Source: Elusimicrobiota bacterium
GTDB lineage: Bacteria; Elusimicrobiota; Elusimicrobia; UBA1565; UBA9628
Length of the DNA: 64,000 bases
Reading direction: 5' to 3'
NCBI GenBank assembly: GCA_023213235.1
Contig: CP096137.1
Span: 1,065,587 to 1,129,586, forward strand
Part shown: in pieces, positions 9,719-19,608 of the stretch
Numbering within the stretch: position 1 is the stretch's first letter
Layout: every line of letters begins with the position of its first letter
Notes under the pieces: model-generated
Seen by the model: the letters and a program-made list of their open reading frames with translations, nothing else
The model's database searches: none
Told to the model about the DNA's origin: nothing
Program-made: the position numbers and the translations under genes

Positions 9719-11229
9719 GCGTCGCCGCCCGTATCCTCAAGAGCTCGCTGTTCCGCAACGTGGAGCTGTTCGCGCTGCTGGGGCTCTCCTTCTGGATCAC
9801 TCCGGTCATCGTCCGCGCGCTGGGCGAGCGGCAGTACGGTCTCTGGACCTTGGTCGGCGCGTTCATGGGCTACTACAACCTCATGAACTACGGCGTCTAC
9901 GCCGCGGCCTCGCGCTACGTGGCGAAATCGCTCGGCGTCGGCGACCGCGAGGAGGTCAACCGCGCGGCCAACACCGGCTTTTTCCTGCTCTGCGCGCTGG
10001 GCGCCGCGACGCTCGCGGCGACGCTGGCGGGCGTCGCGGCGTGCGGCTGGTTCATGAGCGATCCGGCCGAGATCGCGCTGCTGCGCCGCGTCCTGCTCGT
10101 GCTCGGCGTCGCGACGGCGGCCGGCTTCCCGTTGAACCTCTTCGGCGGGATCTTGACCGCGGACGTGCGCCACGACATCATCGCGCTGATTTCGATCGTC
10201 AAGGCGGTCGTCTCGAACGTAGCGATCTGGCTGCTGCTGAGCGAGGGGCACGGACTCCTCGCGGTCGCCGTGGTGACCGCGGCCGCGAACCTGGCCCAGA
10301 ACGCCGCCTACTACGCGGTCTGCCGGGCCCGCCTGCCCTACATCCGCGTCGTCCCGTTCCGCCGGGACGCGGCGCAGGTCCGCGCGATGTTCGACTACGG
10401 CTGGAAGATCCTCGCCGGGCAGGTCGGAGACATCCTCCGCTTCCAGCTCGACTCCGTGCTGATCGCCGGCTTCCTGAACGCCGCGCTGCTGACGCCGTTT
10501 TCCATCGGCGTGCGCCTCGTCGACGGGTTCCAGAGCCTCGTCGGCGCGAGCGTCGGCATGATGGCTCCCGTCTTCAGCCAGTACGAGGGGCGCGGCGACC
10601 TCGAGGGCATGCGCGAGGCGCTGCTCAAGGTCACGCGGTTCACCGCGCTACTCACGACCTTCGTCGGCCTGAGCCTGATCTTTTACGGCGAGGCCTTCAT
10701 CCTGCGCTGGATGGGGCCCGGCTTCCAATCCGGCTACACGGTGACGGTCATCCTCGCGGCGGCGTTCACCGTCTACCTGCCGATGTCCCCCGGGGTCCAG
10801 CTGCTCTACGGCCTCTCGAAGCACGGCTCCTATGCCGCGCTCAATATCGCCGGCGGCGCGCTGAACCTGCTTCTGAGCATGGTTTTCCTGAGAGTGTTCG
10901 GCATGTACGGCGCCGCGCTCGGCACCGCCGCCGAGATCCTGCTGCTGCGCTTGACCGTCCAGCCGTTCTACATCTGCCGCGCGGTCGGGCTGCCCGTGCG
11001 CGTCTACTTGTTCGATGCGATCCTGGGCACCGTCCTCGAGGCCGCGGCGCCCCTGTGCCTCTACTTCTGGGCGATCCGCGGCTTCATCCGCCCCGACTTC
11101 TTCGTTCTCTCGGTCTGCGTCGCGCTGCAGGCCGCGCTGTTCGCTCCCGCGGCCTACTTCCTGATACTCGGGGAGGATGAACGCCGGTACGTCGCGGAGC
11201 TGGTCTTCCGGCGGAAGGTCCGCGCATGA
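9715..11229 (+). CDS. Wzx-type polysaccharide flippase
   Basis: A 504-residue multidrug/oligosaccharidyl-lipid/polysaccharide superfamily protein with about twelve to fourteen membrane helices. The N-terminal region (FRNVELFALLGLSFWITPVIVRALGERQYG) and the loop RYVAKSLGVGDREEVNRA are typical of O-unit transporters. It should move undecaprenyl-linked repeat units across the inner membrane. The start is the ATG at 9715 overlapping the lipoprotein stop; the open frame extends further upstream only because of the frameshift in that gene. The stop overlaps the next start. Confidence 0.9.
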   Translation: MSVAARILKSSLFRNVELFALLGLSFWITPVIVRALGERQYGLWTLVGAFMGYYNLMNYGVYAAASRYVAKSLGVGDREEVNRAANTGFFLLCALGAATLAATLAGVAACGWFMSDPAEIALLRRVLLVLGVATAAGFPLNLFGGILTADVRHDIIALISIVKAVVSNVAIWLLLSEGHGLLAVAVVTAAANLAQNAAYYAVCRARLPYIRVVPFRRDAAQVRAMFDYGWKILAGQVGDILRFQLDSVLIAGFLNAALLTPFSIGVRLVDGFQSLVGASVGMMAPVFSQYEGRGDLEGMREALLKVTRFTALLTTFVGLSLIFYGEAFILRWMGPGFQSGYTVTVILAAAFTVYLPMSPGVQLLYGLSKHGSYAALNIAGGALNLLLSMVFLRVFGMYGAALGTAAEILLLRLTVQPFYICRAVGLPVRVYLFDAILGTVLEAAAPLCLYFWAIRGFIRPDFFVLSVCVALQAALFAPAAYFLILGEDERRYVAELVFRRKVRA

Positions 11230-12074
11230 AGCTGGCCGTCCTGATCCAGGCGCACAAGGACCCGGAGATCATCGACCGGCTGATCCGGACGTTCGAGCAC
11301 CCGGACATCTCCGTCTACCTGAGCCTCGACTTGAAGTCCGGCATCGATCCCGCGCGGCTCGACCCGCGAGCCCGCCTGATCCAGCCGCAGCGCAACATCT
11401 ACTGGGGCTCCTTCAGCTGGGTCGAATCCGCGCTCGACTCGTTCGCGCAGATCGAGCGCGACGGCGGCTACGACTACTTGATGAACATCAGCGGCCAGGA
11501 CTACCCGGTCTGGAGCTGCGCGCGCATCCTGCGTTTTCTCGACGAGGCGCGCGGCAAGTCCTTGGTCCATTTCGCGGAGCTGGCGCCGGGCGGCTGGCCC
11601 GAGGCGGCCGACCGCGTCGAATTCCCGCATTACACGGGGACCTCCCGCGTCCGCCTGGCCGCGTCGAAGGCCGTCCGCGGCGTCATGCGCGCCCTCGGCG
11701 TCAAGCGGGGGATGCCCGGCGGGATGAAGCCTTACGGCGGCGCGAACTGGTTCACCTTCTCGCGCGAGGCCGTCGCCTACATCATGGATTTCGTCGCCGC
11801 GAACCCGAGCTACGTCGAGTTCATGCGCAGCGTCTCGATCCCCGACGAGGTCATCTTCCACACGATCCTGCTCAATTCGCCGATGCGCGGCTCGATCGTC
11901 AACGACAATCATCGTTACGTCGACTGGTCCGAGCGCCTGCCGAACCCGAAGCTGCTCGGGCGCGGCGACTACGAGGCCATCAAGGCCTCCGGGAAGATGC
12001 TCTGCCGGAAGGTCGACCCTAAGACGAGCCTCGAACTGATGGACCTCCTCGACGCCGGACGCCGGGATGCCTAA
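11226..12074 (+). CDS. Core-2/I-branching-type glycosyltransferase (GT14-like)
   Basis: A 282-residue protein resembling the Branch family of beta-1,6-N-acetylglucosaminyltransferases. Supporting features are the opening LAVLIQAHKDPEIIDRLI, the segment WGSFSWVESALDSFAQI, the motif NISGQDYPV and the segment GANWFTFSREAVAYI, all in the expected order. It presumably adds a branch sugar to the repeat unit in the cytoplasm. The ATGA overlap with the flippase and the 8-base overlap with the next transferase show tight coupling. Confidence 0.8.
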   Translation: MKLAVLIQAHKDPEIIDRLIRTFEHPDISVYLSLDLKSGIDPARLDPRARLIQPQRNIYWGSFSWVESALDSFAQIERDGGYDYLMNISGQDYPVWSCARILRFLDEARGKSLVHFAELAPGGWPEAADRVEFPHYTGTSRVRLAASKAVRGVMRALGVKRGMPGGMKPYGGANWFTFSREAVAYIMDFVAANPSYVEFMRSVSIPDEVIFHTILLNSPMRGSIVNDNHRYVDWSERLPNPKLLGRGDYEAIKASGKMLCRKVDPKTSLELMDLLDAGRRDA

Positions 12075-13014
12075 GGTCTCGGTCGTCGTGCCCATGTACA
12101 ACGCGGCCGCCACGATCGGCCGGGCGCTCGCCTCCGTGCTGGCGCAGACGGAGAGGGACTTCGAGCTCATCGTCGTCGACGACGCCTCGACCGACGGCGG
12201 CCCGGCCATCGTGCGCGCCTGCGCCGACCCGCGCGTGCGCCTGGTGTCCCAGCCGCACGCCTTCGTCTCCGCCGCGCGCAACCGCGGCACGCGCGAGGCG
12301 CGCGCCGACCTCGTCGCGTTCCTCGACGCCGACGACGAGTACCGGCCCGCCTTCCTCGAGACCGTGCTGCGCCTGCGAGCGCGCCATCCCGAGGCGGGGG
12401 CCTTCGCTTGCGCGTACGCGATCGTCGACCGCGCCGGCGTCGAGCGGACCATGACCTTCCGCGGGCTGCCGCCGTTTCCCTGGGAGGGGCTCATCCCGGA
12501 CTACTTCGACTCGGCGATCGGCCTGCAGCCGGTCTGCTCGTCGGCGGTCGCCGTGCCGAAGGCGGTCCTCGAGGAGCTCGGAGGGTTCCGGGAGGAGCGT
12601 CTGCCCGGCGAGGACATCGAGCTCTGGTTCCGCATCGCGCTGGGCCGCCCCGTCGCCTTCTCGAGCGCCGAGGGGGCCGTCTACCACCGCGACGTCGCGA
12701 ATTCCCTGTCCGACGTCCTGCCCGCACTCGACGGCTACATCCTCGTCGACACGGCGCGCGAGGCGCTCGCGGCCGGCCGCGTTCCCGAGCGCTCGCGCCG
12801 CTTTATCGAGGGGCTCGTCGACAAGCAGCTCATCGCGACGGCCGCGCAGCTCGTCCTCGCGGGCCGGGGCGCGCAGGCGCGCGCCCGCCTCGCCGAGTGC
12901 CGCAGCGGCTTCTTCGCCCGTGAAGCTCGCTACTGGGGCGCGTGGTCGCTGCTGCCGGCCCCGGTCACGCGTTGGGCGGTCCGCCTCAAGCGCGCCGCGG
13001 GAGGGCGCGCGTGA
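12067..13014 (+). CDS. Family 2 glycosyltransferase
   Basis: A 315-residue GT-A fold transferase. The N-terminal VSVVVPMYNAAATIGRAL, the nucleotide-sugar segment IVVDDASTDGG and the DADDE metal-binding motif near residue 81 are clear. It is probably an inverting transferase building the lipid-linked repeat unit. The C-terminal 70 residues are helical and lack membrane segments. It overlaps both neighbours. Confidence 0.88.
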   Translation: MPKVSVVVPMYNAAATIGRALASVLAQTERDFELIVVDDASTDGGPAIVRACADPRVRLVSQPHAFVSAARNRGTREARADLVAFLDADDEYRPAFLETVLRLRARHPEAGAFACAYAIVDRAGVERTMTFRGLPPFPWEGLIPDYFDSAIGLQPVCSSAVAVPKAVLEELGGFREERLPGEDIELWFRIALGRPVAFSSAEGAVYHRDVANSLSDVLPALDGYILVDTAREALAAGRVPERSRRFIEGLVDKQLIATAAQLVLAGRGAQARARLAECRSGFFAREARYWGAWSLLPAPVTRWAVRLKRAAGGRA

Positions 13015-14276
13015 CGAACGGAGGGAAGGCCGCCGCGCAGTGGCACCGGGCCGTTCCGGTCGGGGGCCTGCTGTTCGCGACGATGTTCTTCTCGACCTGG
13101 GGCTCGGGGATGCAGAAGCTCAGCCCGGTCGACCTGTCCAAGATCTTTCCGCTGCTCGCGGCGATCGTGATCGCGTACGCGGCGCTGTTCGCGCGAAAGA
13201 AAGCGGTCTTCCCGCGCGCCTTCAATTGGTTCGCGGCTTTCTACGTCCTCCACATGGTCCTCACCTACACGGTGTTCTTCCCCGAGGAACTGCAGTTCGG
13301 CTTCACGGGGTCCTCCACCCGCGGCGCGGACTTCGTCGTCCGCTCCGAAGGCGCCGGAATCGCCTGCTCCCGCATCGCGCTGTTCATGGCGTTCGGCTAC
13401 GCCTTCGCGGCCCTGCTTTGGGAGCCGCGCCGGCTGCGCCTCGCGGCGCTCGGCTACGGCGCGGGCCTGCTCGCGGTGCTGGCGCTCGGCGGCTACGTCT
13501 CGACCGAGGTCACGCGCGCGTCCGCCGAAGTGCGCAACGCGGGCGGCTTCCTCGATCCCAACTCGTTCGGCTTCTCGGGCTTGACCGCGATCGTCTTGGC
13601 CATGCTCGCCTGGACCGAAGCGGGCAGGGACGCGCGCCTCAAGGCCGCCCTCTGCGGCGCCGCGGCCGTCGGCGGCCTGGCCGTCCTTCAGAGCGGCTCG
13701 CGCGCCTCGATGATGGGCTGTCTGTTCGCGCTCGTGACCTTCATGGTCCTGACCGACAAGCTCTCGCGCAAGGTCAACATCCTGGTCGCCGGAGCGCTCG
13801 TCGGGATCGTGGCCTTCGCGTTCATGCCCGGCGCCATGCTCGAGTCGCTGAAGGAGCGGGCGAGCATCGGGCGCATCCGCGCCGACCGCGGCGCCAACCG
13901 CCTCGACATCTGGTCGAACTACCTCGCCGAGGCTCCGAGCTACATCGTCGCCGGGGCCGGAGTCCTGCGCGCCAAGGAGGTGATCCGCGGCAGCTATACC
14001 GCGGAGTTCGCGATCACCCACAACCAGTATCTGGAACTGCTCGTCGAGACGGGCCTCGCGGGCTTCGCGCTGTTCATGCTCGCGCTCGCGCGCCTTTGGC
14101 GGGCCGCGCGCGCGGCGGCGGGGCCGGCGAACCGGCTCCTGTCGCCCGTCCTGCTCGCGGGGCTCGTGGCCTTGTTCACCGAGTTCATGTTCCTGAACTG
14201 CTTCTACTCGCGCGACACCTGGATCCTGTTCGGCGCGGTCGCGGGCCTCGCGCATCACCGGCGGTTCCATGGTTGA
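13011..14276 (+). CDS. O-antigen polymerase/ligase family membrane protein
   Basis: A 421-residue protein with about eleven membrane helices, starting at the GTG at 13011 that overlaps the previous stop (GTGA). The motif NAGGFLDPNSFGFSG and the distal segment ITHNQYLELLVETGLAGFALF are the two signature regions of the Wzy_C/O-antigen ligase domain. It is the best intact polymerase candidate in the locus because the other two related genes are frameshifted here. It overlaps the next transferase gene by 8 bases. Confidence 0.85.
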   Translation: MTNGGKAAAQWHRAVPVGGLLFATMFFSTWGSGMQKLSPVDLSKIFPLLAAIVIAYAALFARKKAVFPRAFNWFAAFYVLHMVLTYTVFFPEELQFGFTGSSTRGADFVVRSEGAGIACSRIALFMAFGYAFAALLWEPRRLRLAALGYGAGLLAVLALGGYVSTEVTRASAEVRNAGGFLDPNSFGFSGLTAIVLAMLAWTEAGRDARLKAALCGAAAVGGLAVLQSGSRASMMGCLFALVTFMVLTDKLSRKVNILVAGALVGIVAFAFMPGAMLESLKERASIGRIRADRGANRLDIWSNYLAEAPSYIVAGAGVLRAKEVIRGSYTAEFAITHNQYLELLVETGLAGFALFMLALARLWRAARAAAGPANRLLSPVLLAGLVALFTEFMFLNCFYSRDTWILFGAVAGLAHHRRFHG

Positions 14277-15414
14277 GCGGCGCCTGCTGCTGTACGCCCG
14301 TGAGACCTCCGGGAACTTCGGCGGGGTGGAGAGCCAGATCGACCGCCTCGCCGACGCGGCCGCGGCCAAGGGCGTCCTCGAGCCCGCGCTTCTGACGACG
14401 GATGCGGCGAGCCTGCTGGCGCGCCGCTTCGTCGCGAAGGGGCGCAGGGTGTTCGTCGCGCCGCTCGGCCGTCTGGACGCGCCGCTCGCCGCGGGGCGTC
14501 TGGCGCGCCTCGTCGACCCGGCGTCGATCGCGGCCGTCGAGAGCCACATGCTCAAAGAGAGCTTCGTGGGCCGCGCTCTCAAGCGCCGCTGGCCCGGCGT
14601 GGCGCACGCGTTCCGCGCCCACACCTACGTCGACTGCTCGTGGATCCCGGAGTGGCGCAAGCGCGCCTACCACCTGGCCGACCGCCTGACTTCGGGCGGC
14701 GTCGACATCTACCTCGCCAACGGACGCGCGGTCGCCGACGAGATCGTCCGTCGCTCCGGCGTCGACGCCGCGAAGGTCGAAATCGTGCTCAACGGCTGCG
14801 ACGCGCCCGGCGGAGCGCAGGCCGCCGCCTGGGACTCCGCCGAGCCGGCCGCGCCGCTCGTCGCGATGGTGGCCAATCTGGTCGAGCGCAAGGGCCACGA
14901 CACGCTCGTGCGCGCGCTGGCGCTGCTCTCGGGGCGCGGGCGGCGGGTACGCGCCCGCCTCGTCGGTTCCGAGACGGCCGACCCGGCCCAGACGGCGCGC
15001 GTGCGCGCGCTGGCGGCCGGCCTCGGCGTCGCGGATCTGCTCGACTTCGCGGGCTTCTCCGAAAGCGTCGGCCCGGCGCTCGCCGGCGTTCCCGTCGTCG
15101 TCCTGCCGTCCGACGCCGAGGGGCTGCCGCTGTCGATCCTCGAAGCGATGAGCGTCGGGCGGATCGTCGTCGCCTCGCGCGTCGGCGCGGTGCCGGAGTG
15201 CGTGACGGACGGACGAGACGGCTTCCTCCATGAGCCCGGCGACGCGGCGGCGCTGGCCGCCGTCCTCGAGCGGATATTCACGACGCCCGCCGCGGCGCTC
15301 AAGCCGGTCTCCGACGCGGCGCGCGAGACCTGGCGCGCCCGTTTCCGGGTCGAGACGATGATCGGAGAGTTCAGCCGCCTCTACCGCGAGCGGCTCGGCC
15401 TGGAGGCCTATTGA
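14269..15414 (+). CDS. Family 4 glycosyltransferase
   Basis: A 381-residue GT-B transferase. The N-terminal domain begins with a glycine-rich segment ETSGNFGGVESQID. The C-terminal domain has ANLVERKGHDTLVRAL (donor-binding start) and the retaining-transferase EX7E region PSDAEGLPLSILEAM, with both glutamates present. It likely adds a sugar to the lipid-linked intermediate. It shares TTGA with the next gene, whose TTG start overlaps this stop. Confidence 0.88.
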   Translation: MVERRLLLYARETSGNFGGVESQIDRLADAAAAKGVLEPALLTTDAASLLARRFVAKGRRVFVAPLGRLDAPLAAGRLARLVDPASIAAVESHMLKESFVGRALKRRWPGVAHAFRAHTYVDCSWIPEWRKRAYHLADRLTSGGVDIYLANGRAVADEIVRRSGVDAAKVEIVLNGCDAPGGAQAAAWDSAEPAAPLVAMVANLVERKGHDTLVRALALLSGRGRRVRARLVGSETADPAQTARVRALAAGLGVADLLDFAGFSESVGPALAGVPVVVLPSDAEGLPLSILEAMSVGRIVVASRVGAVPECVTDGRDGFLHEPGDAAALAAVLERIFTTPAAALKPVSDAARETWRARFRVETMIGEFSRLYRERLGLEAY

Positions 15415-16429
15415 GCGCCGCGCCCTCCCTCGACGTGGTGATCGTCGCCCGCAACGAAGGCGAGAGCTTCGTGAAGTGCTGCGCGTCCGTCGGGCGCGCT
15501 GTCGCCGAGCTCGAGCGCCGCACGGGCGTGCGCGCGGCCGTGACCTACGTCGACAGCTGGTCGACCGACGGCTCCGAGGCCGTCGCGCGGGCCGCCGGCT
15601 TCCGCGTCGTCCGGCCGCCGGACTGGTACTACAACTGCGCCAACGGGCGGACGACGGGCTACCTTCTGACCTCCGGAGAGTACGTCATGACGCTCGACGG
15701 CGACATGGAGCTCGCCGAGGGGTGGCTCGCCGACGGCCTGGCCTTCCTCGAGTCGCGGCCCGAGGCCGGCGGCGTCGCCGGGGTGCGCGACGATATGCGC
15801 CTGGCGGGCGGCGCCTACGTCCGCATCCCCAATTACCACCGGATCTCGGCCGCCGTGCAGGGCGTCGGCGACGACGTCGGCGGCGCCTTCTTGTTCCGGC
15901 GCGCCGCGCTTGACGCGGCCGGAGGTTTCGAGCCCGCGGTCGTCCCCGAGGAGGACTTCGTCCTCTACGCGCAGATCAAGCTGAAGGGCTGGGAGCTCTA
16001 CCGCATCGACAAGCCGATGATCGTCCACTGGGACACGAAGATCGCGGGGCCGCGCGCGGTGCTCGGCCACCTCATGTTCAGCCGCAAGGCGCTCGTTCCC
16101 GGCGCGATCTTCCGCCACGCGCTCCTACGCACGGATTGGTGGCCGCACCTTCTGCGCTTCCGCCGCGACCTGCTCTTGCACGCGCTGTGGCTGGCGGGCG
16201 TCGCGTTCGCGCGGCCCGCGCCCGTCGCGGTCGCGTTGACCGTCCTCTACCTTGCTTCGATTTGGGCGCAGAAGCGCGACCCCTGCGCACGGCGGGGGCG
16301 CTCGTCCTGCGCACGGTCTACCTCGCCAACTTCGTCGCGGGCTTCGCGCTCGGACGCCCCGCGCTCGAGTTCGGCGTCCAGCACGCCGTTAGGTACAAGG
16401 ACGAGGTGCGGAGGCTCAACCCCTCGTGA
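15411..16429 (+). CDS. Family 2 glycosyltransferase with C-terminal membrane helices (one frameshift)
   Basis: About 339 residues, starting at TTG 15411. A GT-A core carries DVVIVARNEGESFVKC, DSWSTDGS and the DGDME metal-binding motif. The core ends around residue 230 and is followed by hydrophobic segments. The frame breaks near 16280-16283 (four C, five needed), then continues as LRTAGALVLRTVYLANFV to the stop at 16429. Without the correction the frame runs on in nonsense into the beta-helix gene and creates a false 838-residue fusion. Confidence 0.8.
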
Positions 16430-17442
16430 CCGTTTCCCCGAAGGTCACCTTCATCATCGTGGCGCGCGACGCCGAGCGCCACCTCCCGGCCGCGCTCGCG
16501 TGCCTGGCGGCGCAGGACTACCCTTCGGAGCGCCTGCAGTGCCTGTTCGTCGACGGCCTGAGCGCCGACGGCACGCGCCGCCTCGCCGCGGAGTTCAAGG
16601 CCGCGCACCCCGCGCTCGACTTCTCGATCCTCGACAACCCCGGCCGCCTGCTCGCCAGCGGTTGGAACGCGGCGCTCGCGCGGGCGCAGGGAGACGTCGT
16701 CCTGCGCGTCGACGCCCACTCCGAGTTCCCGCCCGACTTCGTGCGGCGCCATATCGAGGCGCGCTCGGGCGGCCGCGCGATCACGGGAGGGCCGACGACG
16801 ACGAACTGGGAGGACGGAGGAGGGCTCATCGCGCTCGCCGAGAACTCGCCGTTCGGCGGCGGGGCGGCGGCGTTCCGCCGCCGGACGGAGCCCGGCTTCG
16901 TCGACACGCTGGCGCACGCCGCCTACGACCGGGCCGTCTTCGCGGAGGTCGGAGGCTACGACGAGCGGCTCGCGCGCACCGAGGACAACGAAATCCACCA
17001 CCGCATGAAGCGGGCGGGGCATCGGTTCTGGTTCGACCCGGCGATCCGCTCCACGCGCCGCGCCCGCGCGACGGTGTCCGGGCTGCTGCGGCAGAAGTAC
17101 GGCAACGGGCTGTGGATCGGGCTGACGCTCGGCGTCGCGCCCGGCGCCTTCGGCGTCCGCCATTTCGTGCCGGGGGCGTTCACGCTCGCTCTTCTCGGGG
17201 CGCTCGCCCTCGGGCCGGCGCTGTCGTGGCTGCCGCTGGCGGGGCTGCTCGCGGCGTACGCGGCGGCGGCGGCGGGTTTCGCGTTCGCGGCGGCGGGGCC
17301 GGCCCGCGCTCCCGCGCTGGCGGGCCTGTTCTTCCTCATGCATTGCGCCTACGGATTTGGCACACTCGCGGGGCTGGCGGCCATGCCCTGGTTCAAATGG
17401 AAGACGCGACGATACTCCGTCCCGCGGCCGGTGGCTCGATGA
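16426..17442 (+). CDS. Family 2 glycosyltransferase, ExoA-like
   Basis: A 338-residue membrane-linked GT2. It starts at GTG 16426 overlapping the previous stop. The core has VTFIIVARDAERHLPAAL, VDGLSADGTRR and a DAHSEFPPDFV metal-binding segment; EDNEIHHRMKRAGHRFW matches the acceptor-side ED motif. Three hydrophobic segments lie at the C-terminus. This arrangement resembles succinoglycan-type ExoA transferases. The ATGA overlap leads into the beta-helix gene. Confidence 0.87.
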   Translation: MTVSPKVTFIIVARDAERHLPAALACLAAQDYPSERLQCLFVDGLSADGTRRLAAEFKAAHPALDFSILDNPGRLLASGWNAALARAQGDVVLRVDAHSEFPPDFVRRHIEARSGGRAITGGPTTTNWEDGGGLIALAENSPFGGGAAAFRRRTEPGFVDTLAHAAYDRAVFAEVGGYDERLARTEDNEIHHRMKRAGHRFWFDPAIRSTRRARATVSGLLRQKYGNGLWIGLTLGVAPGAFGVRHFVPGAFTLALLGALALGPALSWLPLAGLLAAYAAAAAGFAFAAAGPARAPALAGLFFLMHCAYGFGTLAGLAAMPWFKWKTRRYSVPRPVAR

Positions 17443-18454
17443 GGGGCGCCGCGCTCGCGCTGGCGCTGCTCGCCACCTCCGCCGGGGCCCGGACGTTCGA
17501 CGTCTCGGCCTACGGCGCCAAGGGCGACGGGCGCGCCGACGACTCCGCCGCGATCGAGAAGGCCCTCGCCGCGGCGGCCGAGGCCGGCGGCGGAACCGTT
17601 TTCTTCCCGGCCGGGCGCTACAAGGCTCGCGTCGTGGCCCGCTCGGGCGTGGCGCTCGCGGGCGAGGGGACGGAGGCGACCTTCGTCATCGCTCCGCCGT
17701 CGGACGGCAAGACCGCCTCCTATGCGATCTTCGGCCGGGAGGTCTCGGGCGTGACCGTCCGCGATCTGACCGTGCTCGCCGACGGGACGAAGGTGTTCTG
17801 GCCGGCGGGCATCCGTTTCGCGGGCTCCTCCGGCGTGCGCGTGGTCCGCGTGTCCGTGCGCGGCTCGACGAACGGCCAGGGATCGTCTTCGACGAGGCGC
17901 CCGGCTTCGGCTCCGACAACTCGGTGACCGACAGCTCCGTGCGCGACAGCGAGCAGGGCATCGTCGTCGACAACGAGAACACGCGCGTCATCGGCAACTT
18001 CGTGGAGAACTGCAAGTACGGGATCTCGCTCGAGTACGCGACGCCGCACGCGGCGGTCGTCTCCGGAAACATCGTCGACGCGAAGGGCCGCGAAGGCAGC
18101 TTCGGCATCGTCGGCACCGCGGCCGACCACGCGGTGATCTCCGGAAACAACATCCGCGGCGCCTGGATCGGCATCTATCTGAAGGAGAAGTCGAGCCTCG
18201 TTTCCGTCACGGGCAACCTCGTCTCGGGGACGACGGGAAGCGGGATCAAGCTCGAGGGCGGGCGCGGGTTCTCGATCAAGGACAATCTCGTCGAGGCCGC
18301 CAAAGGCGCGGGCATCCATTCCGAGGACGCGGACGGCTCCCACCTCTCCGGCAACCTCGTGACCGGGACCGGCGCCTGCGGCATCCGCGTCTCCGGAAAG
18401 GCCGTCGTCGAAGGAAACTCCGTCTCGGGCTACGCCAAGGACATCTGCCAATGA
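17439..18454 (+). CDS. Secreted right-handed parallel beta-helix protein (one frameshift)
   Basis: About 339 residues with a signal peptide ending near GARTF. The first domain, FDVSAYGAKGDGRADDSAAIEKAL, is the pectate-lyase-3/glycoside hydrolase 28-like cap. Repeated G-N-x-V/I turns follow (VSGNIVDA, ISGNNIRG, VTGNLVSG, LSGNLVTG), each one coil of a beta-helix. The frame breaks at the GGG near 17879, where a fourth G restores GQGIVFDEAPGFG. In this context it may trim, epimerise or bind the polymer in the periplasm. No catalytic residues can be assigned. Confidence 0.78.
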
Positions 18455-19608
18455 AGAAGAAGCCGACGCCGATTCCGTTCCACCGCGCCAGCCTCGGGAA
18501 GGCCGAGCTCGCGCAGGCCGCCGAGGCGATCAAGTCCGGCTGGATCACGATGGGCCCCAAGACCCTCGAGTTCGAGACCGAGTTCAAGGCCTACCTCGCG
18601 AAGCGCGGCGGATTGAAGCCGGAGACGCTCCACGCCGTCTCCGCCAACTCGGCGACGGCCGCGCTGCACCTCGCGCTCAAGGCGATCGGCCTCAAGCGCG
18701 GCGACGAGGTGATCATCCCGACGACGACGTTCATCGCGACGGCGGAAGTCGTCACGTATTTCGGGGCCGTCCCCGTCCTGTGCGACGTCGAGGAGGACAC
18801 GCACAACATCGACGCCTCCCGCATCGAGCGCCTCGTCACGCGCCGCACGAAGGCGATCATCCCCGTGCACTTCGCCGGCCAGCCCTGCGACATGGACGAG
18901 ATCATGGCGATCGCCCGGCGCCGCCGCCTCAAAGTGATCGAGGACGCCGCGCATTCCCTGCCGAGCGACTACAAGTGCCGGCCCGTCGGTACGATCGGAG
19001 ACATCACCTGCTTCAGCTTCTACGCCACGAAGACGCTCGCCGCCGGCGAGGGCGGGATGCTCGTGACCGCGAACGAGGCGTACGCGAAGCATGCGCGCAT
19101 CAACCGCCTTCACGGCATCAGCCGCGACGCGTGGGACCGCTACACGCTCAAGGGCAGCTGGCGTTACGAGGTCGTCGACAACGGCTACAAGTACAACACG
19201 ACCGACATCAATTCCGGCCTCGGCCTCGCCCAGCTGCGCCGTCTCGACGCGATGAACGCCGCGCGGCTGCGGATCGCCGCGCGCTACGACCGGGCGTTCG
19301 CCGGCTCCGCGGTCGTGCGCCCCGTCGTCCGGCCGGACCGCACGACGTGCGCGCACCTCTACGTGATCAAAGTCGCCGGCCGCGACGAGCTCTACGACAA
19401 GCTCAAGGCCGACGGCATCGGGACGTCCGTCCACTTCATCCCGGTCCACAAGCACCCGTACTACCGAAAGGCGTTCGGCTACCGGAACGCCGACTATCCC
19501 GTGGCCAACCGCGTCTTCGAGCGCTCCCTGTCCCTGCCGATCTACCCGGACATGACGGACGCGCAGGTCCGCCGCGTGGCCGAGGGCGTCCTCGCGCATG
19601 CGCGATAG
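18451..19608 (+). CDS. DegT/DnrJ/EryC1 family sugar aminotransferase
   Basis: A 385-residue PLP-dependent aminotransferase that makes an amino sugar from a 4-keto nucleotide sugar. The pyridoxal lysine is K194 in FYATKTLAAGEGG; the preceding region has the EDAAHSLPSDYK segment and N-terminal substrate motif SGWITMGPKT. It is the natural partner of the 4,6-dehydratase at 20265, which would supply the 4-keto-6-deoxy sugar. An ATGA overlap links it to the beta-helix gene and an 11-base overlap to the initiating transferase. Confidence 0.9.
   Translation: MKKKPTPIPFHRASLGKAELAQAAEAIKSGWITMGPKTLEFETEFKAYLAKRGGLKPETLHAVSANSATAALHLALKAIGLKRGDEVIIPTTTFIATAEVVTYFGAVPVLCDVEEDTHNIDASRIERLVTRRTKAIIPVHFAGQPCDMDEIMAIARRRRLKVIEDAAHSLPSDYKCRPVGTIGDITCFSFYATKTLAAGEGGMLVTANEAYAKHARINRLHGISRDAWDRYTLKGSWRYEVVDNGYKYNTTDINSGLGLAQLRRLDAMNAARLRIAARYDRAFAGSAVVRPVVRPDRTTCAHLYVIKVAGRDELYDKLKADGIGTSVHFIPVHKHPYYRKAFGYRNADYPVANRVFERSLSLPIYPDMTDAQVRRVAEGVLAHAR

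Noticed and set aside
9079..11229. A lipoprotein-flippase fusion of 716 codons
   Set aside because: The linking part is nonsense after a frameshift near 9534. The flippase has its own ATG at 9715.
15411..17927. An 838-codon open frame joining a glycosyltransferase to a beta-helix protein
   Set aside because: Its middle is nonsense across the ExoA-like gene. Two frameshifts that happen to share a frame explain it.
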